From Cymodocea nodosa (lineage: Eukaryota; Streptophyta; Magnoliopsida; Alismatales; Cymodoceaceae): a stretch of 64,000 bases of DNA. The notes below the pieces were generated by a model that was given only the letters and a program-made list of their open reading frames with translations, searched no databases and had not been told where the DNA came from. Below, piece after piece: positions 60,301 to 64,000 of this stretch. The stretch spans positions 14,344,501-14,408,500 of the forward strand of contig CM072338.1 in assembly GCA_036874045.1 (NCBI GenBank), in the 5' to 3' direction. Each line of letters starts with the position of its first letter. The stretch's first letter is position 1. A program made the position numbers and the translations under genes.

Positions 60301-63300
60301 GGTCACAACAGCTAAGTCATTAGCATACCAGTTGTTAAAACAGGGGTCCTTTGCATCTAGGGGTGGTTGTATAAGATTCTTCACTTTCTGTTGGGTAAGC
60401 AATAAAAGTCTGAAAACTCTGTGACCAAAGTAAAATATTTTTTCCATTGAGTTTTTGCAAGTTGTCAGTGACAGTTCTAATAGCAATCTTTGGAAAACAT
60501 TGTAAACTTGAAAAAAAACGTCCAGAAACTGAAAGAAACAGAACTAAAACAAGGTTAAATTGTAGGAACTTGAGCAGCCGATTGCAGAACTGGTGAGGTG
60601 GTGAACCTGATACGGGTGAGAAGTGTGCAGGGACGTCTAGACTGTGCAGGAATTGTTGGAGCTTAGTGTTCAAACCTCATCTAGGGTTGAGCAAAAGTTG
60701 AGCAAGGACGTTTGTATTTAGAACCTAAGCAGAACTTAAGCAGGCAGTGACTGCAATTGACCTCATGTAGTGGGAAGGCAGTAGCAATGGCACTCCTACC
60801 TTAGGGAGGTAGTAGCAGGGGAGATGCAGCCATGTCTAGGCTTGAGCAGGAAGAACTGAAGAGAAAGGACCTCCATCAAGTCATCTGGTGGAGGGTGCAA
60901 GGTGAGCAGGAAGAGCAGCAGCAGCAAGAAAACAGCCTTAGAAGAGGGTGCAGGGTGTTGGCTACCTCTAGAGTAGCCAGTGGAATAGGTCTATGACTTG
61001 GCAGGTAGTCATTGATGGCCTGTTAGGGCTTGGAAGACATCGATGGTGGCTCTGGAGGTCAGTGTCAGCCTTGGAAAGATATGGACAGAGAGAAGTGACT
61101 AATAGATTCTAGGACTACAACAGAAGCTGATGACAAGGGAAAAAAAGAGGGTTCAGTTGTGATGTCGAAGGTAGAGGAGGATGGTGGTGGTGGATGGCTA
61201 GAGTTTTCACTCAAGCTCTAGTACCCTGCTGAGTAATGGATCTCAAGATAAATGGATATCCATTAACCCACTTACACACTTTAAACACACTAATACAATC
61301 ATATTACATTAAACACTTACAGAGGCTACAAAGAGCGGATTATTACATGGTGGACAATGGGAGAGTAATACTTATTATTGTTGTATAACTCTCGTGTTAC
61401 ACCACATGATGTAACTTGGAGCATCTAGCTTGTAGCAAACATAAATGAAAAAGATACATGAAAATGGAAGTACACACAAGACATACAGGAATCATAAAGT
61501 TGTGGCACAATTGGCAGCAATGTATAGGTAAGTAAGCAAGCATAGACAATGGTTAATTACGTTGACCACATAAACAACAATTGATCTTATCAATCACACA
61601 CAATAGGGATGAACATTATTCAACACACCATGACCGATATTCCACACTTGCATGACAAAACCTTTAAGTTATAGACACTTTAATACCTATGGTTCAGGCA
61701 CAAATGTGTTCTTATAGAACACAACCAGTTTACTTATTTTGTCATCTTTCATTTTTTTTTGTTTTTTTCTTTATTCATATCTTTGACTACCACTTTTTTT
61801 TTTCTTTCTTTAATCCATACATCACTTTTTTTATTTATGATAATACAAAACCATGCCTCCCATCTCACTCAATGAAACCCAAGTTCTCTCCCCTTTTTTC
61901 ATTTTTTTATAGAATGAGGCATGTTCATGTAACCCCCCCCCCCCCCCTCTTTCATCTACTTCTTCATCTTTCCCTCCTAACCTTAAAGATTTGATACCAT
62001 GTAGAACCCAGGCATAATGGAAGATTGATGTTTCATTAACTACTATTAGGACATCTATAAATAGAAGTTACAGAGAGAAGGCTATTAAATAGAAGGCAAT
62101 GTAAGCCTAATACCCACTCTTATTTACATAATGAAATATCATAAATTCTTGTATAATATGTTAAGTACATATAAAAATAAAAAATTTGAAATCTAAAATA
62201 AAATATCAGATTTTAAATGCTTAAAATACACCAAAAATCATATCAATATTATTACTTGAGATTTGAGAGGTTGGAGGAGCTTTGGATCCAGTAAGGATCT
62301 AGATATTTGTAAAAAGCTTTGCGCAAAGTGCCTAGCTTCTTTATGGTGCCTAGGTGGCACCTTGGTGGACACCATAATAACCATGGTCTAGAAAATCTTG
62401 TGTTGAGGACAATTCAAGCTCTACTACTGGCATGCGATGTACTACTGAGCTTGCTCAATTTGACAATTCAGGTGATCAAATGTGGCTTGTCTCCAACTTG
62501 GTAGTGAGTTGATTGTTGAATTCAAGCAATGCTGACCCAATTACCTCATTATCCTCATCCTACTTCTTGGCACTTGAAGAAGTTGGATTTGTATGTCACC
62601 ATAAGTGCTCAATGTTTAGCTGATCCTCATTTAGTTATCTCCCATATGGAGCATGGCCCCTTTTAGGAGAGTGGTCTCCCTCAACATACATAGTGGACTG
62701 TCACTACATTTGTAATGTGATGAAATGAGTTATAGGTACACCCTACACTCAGTATTTTGGGCAGCTAGTAGATATTTTCACTACAGATTTGGTGTTGGAT
62801 TTTTTAGTCATTATGTAACATGTTGGGTATAATAGACATCTATGCTTGAACTTAAAAGGGGATGCTAGAGTTTATATATATATAAGGGAATGGTGGAGTT
62901 TATATATATAAAAGGGAATGTTAGATTATATATATATATTTGTGTGTGTGTGTGTGTGTGTGTGTAAGTTATTGGATATCCATTTAGTTTGATAATATTG
63001 TATATGTAACATCTCCAAGTCATAAGGAATACCTCTCTCATTTTTTCTCTCAATAATAGCCTAACATGTTGAAGAGTGGTAGTTAATTAGGTGGGTGAAT
63101 GAGGCAACATCCAACCCTGTCATAAGGTGGGTATGAATGATATTCATTTGTTCTTAAAATATGTGCTTAATGGAAAATTGCCACTTTCAGATAATTGTCT
63201 AAACTTGGCACTTAATGGAATTTTGCCAAGATGTGTTGAAAATCTAGCTTGACAAAATAATATTTACCTAATGAGAAAAGGACTTATACAATTAATATAG

Positions 63301-64000
63301 TATTAGATCTCTCTGCTCATAACTAATCAATTTTAAGTTGGATGTCAATATTTTAACATGGTATTAGAGTTTATTACAGTCTTTTGTGCTTAAGTCCCTG
63401 CACATCCATTCAATTCAAAAATACACACACTTAGTATGACCTAAAAAAATTATAGGTGAAGGGTGTACTAGAAAAGTCTCATATTGGAAATGAGAAAAAG
63501 GATTTGTACAATTTAGTAATCATCTTATCATATGTCCATTACCATTCTCATGTGCCCATCCATGCCCATGTTCTATGCTATTTAAAGTCATTATTATTTT
63601 TGTATATTTATATGACTCTATTACCAGTGATTTTGATTACATTAAATTTACTATTGAAACACTTGCTTGGTTTTCAAGAGTGTGAATTCCCTCCTTGCAG
63701 TGCAAAGGTAGGATGAGCCACAATCATAAGCATCACTTGCTTGTGGAGCAGAAGCTTCTTCACTTTGTGGATGCATTTCATCAATATGTTATGGATAGGG
63801 TAAAAAAAGCTTATTATCTTCTTTGCTTGTTGAAGGAATGCACCTTGTTTTATGGTCTCATAGTATTACCTCATCAGGTATACCATAGTGCATGGCTTGA
63901 TCTTTGCAATGGCATGGAATCTGCAAATTCGTTGGATGAAGTAATTGAAGCTCATGAATCTTACTTGTTATCTATCCAACGCCAATGCTTTGTTGCTCCG
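40526..64000 (+). CDS. GCP5: Gamma-tubulin complex component 5-like protein (partial: exons 2-15)
   Basis: Subunit of the gamma-tubulin ring complex, the cytoplasmic machine that nucleates microtubules in plants; GCP5-type proteins belong to the Spc97/Spc98 family with an N-terminal GCP_N and a C-terminal GCP_C domain. Exons: 40526-40669, 40782-41042, 41129-41226, 42018-42180, 42261-42371, 56277-57473, 57554-57706, 57781-57880, 57955-58049, 58129-58314, 58409-58465, 58557-58628, 63701-63799, 63878-64000. All introns are GT-AG and the joined 953 codons have no stop. Hallmarks: [107 protein letters not shown] and [15 protein letters not shown]. The first exon and the C-terminal end are missing. 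Plant homologues are about 1000 residues, so perhaps 50-100 residues lie beyond the edge. Confidence 0.93.
41227..42017. other. GCP5 intron 4
   Basis: 791 bases, AT-rich, GTGTTG donor and TTTGCAG acceptor; no transposon or small gene recognised. Confidence 0.8.
42372..43050. other. Start of GCP5 intron 6
   Basis: Donor GTTGCT after NE; a near-repeat of the exon 6 end (CTTGATGATCCTTATAATGAGGTTGCT at 42351 and CTTGATGATCCTTTCTTTGCC at 42483, with TTAATGAGGT at 42571) suggests a small partial duplication. 42640-43050 is AT-rich and unassigned. No exon is supported. Confidence 0.5.
43051..45912 (-). mobile_element. Ty1/copia element H, 5'-truncated, split by a MITE
   Basis: Minus-strand copia remnant in GCP5 intron 6. 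RNase H end at 43513-43083 ([55 protein letters not shown]), RT from 45700 to 43860 with YIDG instead of YVDD (44151-44140), linker [19 protein letters not shown], ending at about 45910 at the edge of integrase (SIDVTL). Polypurine-like GAGAGGAG at 43198-43191 precedes a probable 3' LTR of about 130 bases. Gag, protease and integrase are missing. A Tourist-like element interrupts the RT. Confidence 0.8.
44452..45396. mobile_element. Tourist-like (PIF/Harbinger-type) non-autonomous element inserted in copia H
   Basis: 945-bp insertion flanked by TAA (44449-44451 and 45397-45399), with imperfect terminal inverted repeats GGACCTGTTTGTATAT and, reverse-complemented, AGTAGAGTTTGTGCAT sharing a GTTTGT core, followed by similar subterminal TTAGAATTTAAATTTTG / CCAGAATCTAATGG tracts. 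Copia H coding sequence is continuous when it is removed. The middle (44840-45240) is GC-rich and carries no transposase; a 93-codon open frame at 44952-45233 has direct repeats (GGCTTCCTGGAAG / GGCTTCCTAGAAG) and no recognised domain. Confidence 0.75.
46060..47820 (+). pseudogene. Copia I: Gag end, protease and integrase
   Basis: Broken frames. Catalytic DSGA of the protease reads NSGV. Integrase blocks: LIHCNIW (first Asp to Asn), [32 protein letters not shown] (second Asp to Asn), [17 protein letters not shown] (near 47176-47226), and [10 protein letters not shown]..... [23 protein letters not shown]. Repeated Asp-to-Asn and Cys-to-Tyr changes are G-to-A transitions. Confidence 0.8.
47821..47825. 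repeat. Left target-site duplication of copia J (TTATT)
   Basis: Recurs at 51051-51055. Confidence 0.85.
47826..47907 (-). repeat. 3' LTR of copia J (82 bp)
   Basis: TGTTAAAAGTTG...CTCTTAACA; among the shortest LTRs I can name for a copia element. Confidence 0.88.
47912..50153 (-). pseudogene. Copia J pol remnant: integrase end, RT and RNase H
   Basis: Minus strand. Integrase C-terminus [62 protein letters not shown] (50130-49800); linker and RT start near 49460 ([33 protein letters not shown]); [29 protein letters not shown] (49270-49180); intact YVDD (48865-48854) with [21 protein letters not shown]; RNase [23 protein letters not shown] and [13 protein letters not shown] (48235-47930). 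Frames are longer than in neighbouring elements, so decay is milder. Confidence 0.88.
50156..50903 (-). pseudogene. Copia J Gag
   Basis: Starts [16 protein letters not shown] at 50903; then [21 protein letters not shown] (Gag N-terminal W motif), [24 protein letters not shown] and LLDEFNIYQ; a Cys-rich C-terminus near 50200-50160 is a degraded zinc knuckle. Stops and frameshifts present. Confidence 0.78.
50966..51050 (-). repeat. 5' LTR of copia J (85 bp)
   Basis: Adjacent PBS on the minus strand; followed by TTATT at 51051-51055. Confidence 0.88.
51056..52437 (+). pseudogene. Copia I: reverse transcriptase and RNase H
   Basis: Resumes after J. RT start (AMDEEM near 51193, [13 protein letters not shown]), [13 protein letters not shown], then a deletion around 51590 removes the part with YVDD, and IKTFF-like sequence joins to the [11 protein letters not shown] block. 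RNase [27 protein letters not shown] block, [22 protein letters not shown] and [25 protein letters not shown] (52200-52275). Many stops. Confidence 0.8.
52561..54600. other. Unassigned repeat-like part of intron 6, possible gypsy LTR
   Basis: AT-rich with C-rich stretches (52900-53420, 54170-54360). It adjoins the 3' side of a minus-strand gypsy pol remnant, so it may contain that element's LTR, but no border pair, PBS or polypurine tract is visible. Open frames (53691-54211) show no domain. Confidence 0.4.
54640..55870 (-). pseudogene. Ty3/gypsy pol remnant (protease-RT-RNase H)
   Basis: Minus strand inside GCP5 intron 6. [21 protein letters not shown] (55520-55450; usual VV.EFPDVFPE.LPGLPP.R.VEF), [35 protein letters not shown] and [13 protein letters not shown] (55396-55200) are chromovirus-type RT; further down [35 protein letters not shown] and [12 protein letters not shown] (54900-54690) are the RT thumb and RNase H start. 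Heavily broken; LTRs not identified. Confidence 0.82.
55871..56276. other. End of GCP5 intron 6
   Basis: AT-rich; ends in a pyrimidine tract and CTACAG at the exon 7 acceptor. Confidence 0.8.
56277..58628 (+). CDS. GCP5: GCP5 exons 7-13
   Basis: Exon 7 (399 codons) opens [23 protein letters not shown] directly in frame with exon 6, despite the 13.9-kb intron between them. It ends at [10 protein letters not shown] and exon 8 continues [12 protein letters not shown]. Exons 9 and 10 join in phase 1 to give LLGSGDLLQQF, the junction region where the GCP_C domain begins. Exon 11 (62 codons) is a less conserved serine-rich linker ending NMLKFTYK; exons 12-13 carry [18 protein letters not shown] and [18 protein letters not shown] minus-strand open frame at 56716-56934 is only a shadow of exon 7. 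Confidence 0.95.
58747..59075 (+). repeat. Two direct copies of a dispersed repeat in intron 13
   Basis: 58747-58890 and 58962-59075 share the word order ATGTTAAAATATGGAC, TTAGTTATGAGTGAAGA, TTATATA, CAAGTTCCAT and ATACGAGACTATTTCAA with substitutions. Confidence 0.75.
59080..61330 (-). mobile_element. Ty1/copia remnant K (LTR end, leader, Gag, pre-integrase)
   Basis: Minus strand. PBS-like GGGTACTAGAGC (61227-61216; 9 of 12 matches to TGGTATCAGAGC) next to a candidate LTR starting TGCTGAGT at 61228, which carries AATGGATATCCATT (61252-61265). The leader (61200-60680) is followed by Gag and a truncated protease/pre-integrase part that ends near 59080. No 3' LTR or pol core. Confidence 0.72.
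59540..60460 (-). pseudogene. Gag of copia remnant K
   Basis: Minus strand. [21 protein letters not shown] (60450-60388), [37 protein letters not shown] and an intact zinc knuckle [14 protein letters not shown] (59652-59611). Stops between blocks; an upstream frame start at 60673 lies in leader sequence. Confidence 0.8.
61331..62290. other. Intron 13 middle: LTR-like remnants and low complexity
   Basis: T-rich runs (61740-61900), a poly-C tract (about 61931-61947) and an isolated minus-strand PBS/LTR junction: TTTGATACCA at 61990-61999 followed by TGTAGAACCC at 62000. The following 100 bases (TATAAATAG near 62053) look like a copia LTR, but no coding part belongs to it. Confidence 0.45.
62291..63066 (+). 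mobile_element. Ty1/copia remnant L (RNase H tail and 3' LTR)
   Basis: A degraded RNase H end ([11 protein letters not shown] near 62760-62795, then HVGYNRHL) runs to the purine tract AAAAGGGG (62855-62862), followed by an LTR of about 204 bases (62863-63066, TGCTAGAG...CCTAACA). The LTR start region is a threefold 28-bp repeat and contains a (TG)12 microsatellite (62941-62965) and TGGATATCCA. The rest of the element is missing. Confidence 0.65.
62862..62965 (+). repeat. 28-bp tandem repeat (three units) running into a TA/TG microsatellite
   Basis: Units start at 62862, 62890 and 62918 (ATGCTAGAGTT, ATGGTGGAGTT, ATGTTAGATT), each ending in a TATATA run and AAGGGA, followed by (TA)n and (TG)12. 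Confidence 0.8.
63270..63365 (-). repeat. Inverted copy of the intron 13 dispersed repeat
   Basis: Reverse complement starts CCATGTTAAAATATTGAC and contains TTAGTTATGAGCAGAGAGATC, matching 58962-59040. Confidence 0.7.
63701..64000 (+). CDS. GCP5: GCP5 exons 14-15 (cut by window edge)
   Basis: Exon 14 (63701-63799) begins [33 protein letters not shown] and exon 15 (from 63878) reads [41 protein letters not shown], both standard GCP_C sequence. Splice sites TTGCAG and ATCAG, donor GTAAAA. Confidence 0.93.

Larger units (their letters stand above)
58629..63700. other. GCP5 intron 13 (5.1 kb)
   Basis: GT donor (GTTTCC) after RRWMWK and CTTGCAG acceptor. Filled with copia fragments (K, L, an isolated LTR end) and three copies of a dispersed repeat. 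No exon or RNA gene recognised. Confidence 0.85.

Noticed and set aside
61689..61994. 101-codon Phe-rich open frame
   Set aside because: Produced by long T and C runs; low complexity.
62941..62965. (TG)12 run as a possible regulatory Z-DNA element
   Set aside because: An ordinary microsatellite inside a decayed LTR; no evidence of function.
1..64000. CRISPR arrays, bacterial operons, tRNA, rRNA or microRNA genes
   Set aside because: None seen. The tandem repeats lack unique spacers of constant length, and no cloverleaf or rRNA sequence was recognised; a tRNA or miRNA scan was not possible here.

Overview
The window is plant nuclear DNA (an angiosperm; I cannot name the species). It is AT-rich and dominated by decayed, nested LTR retrotransposons of both superfamilies (Ty3/gypsy Athila-like and Ty1/copia), plus one PIF/Harbinger DNA transposon and a Tourist-like MITE. 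The only recognisable host gene is on the plus strand. It encodes the plant gamma-tubulin complex component 5-like protein (GCP5, Spc97/Spc98 family). Fourteen consecutive exons are visible from 40526 to the right edge. They join in frame for 953 codons with no stop and canonical splice sites, so the gene is probably functional, although its introns are swollen by transposons (intron 6 is 13.9 kb, intron 13 is 5.1 kb). The first coding exon lies upstream, possibly at the GC-rich island near 19.5-20.2 kb. The 3' end lies beyond the window.

Layout. 1-8572: an old minus-strand Athila-like element (C) split by two related younger elements, A (minus, 1-3649, continuing off the left edge) and B (plus, 4050-7683, with a 5-bp target duplication and a 3' LTR reduced to 28 bp). 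8576-13350: a PIF/Harbinger transposon with TTA target duplication, inserted into the gag zinc knuckle of element C, with decayed Myb/SANT and DDE transposase genes. 13354-17.3 kb: the 5' side of C and another internally deleted Athila-like element (D). 17.3-19.5 kb: unassigned. 19.55-20.2 kb: GC-rich island. 21319-37911: one copia element (E, minus, TSD ATATG) carrying three nested insertions: copia F (22342-27219, TSD GAAAC), a solo LTR (28221-29865, TSD AAAGT) and copia G (31059-36258, TSD GTAGA). 37.9-40.5 kb: AT-rich, with minisatellites. 40526-42371: GCP5 exons 2-6. 42372-56276: intron 6 with copia H (interrupted by a Tourist-like MITE), copia I (interrupted by very-short-LTR copia J, TSD TTATT) and a gypsy pol remnant. 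56277-58628: exons 7-13. 58629-63700: intron 13 with copia remnants and dispersed repeats. 63701-64000: exons 14-15.

The genes do not form a pathway: this is one cytoskeletal gene surrounded, and partly filled, by a stratified transposon nest. The target-site duplications let the order of insertion be read directly. All retroelement and transposon reading frames seen here carry stops, frameshifts or deletions. No CRISPR array, tRNA, rRNA or other RNA gene was recognised.
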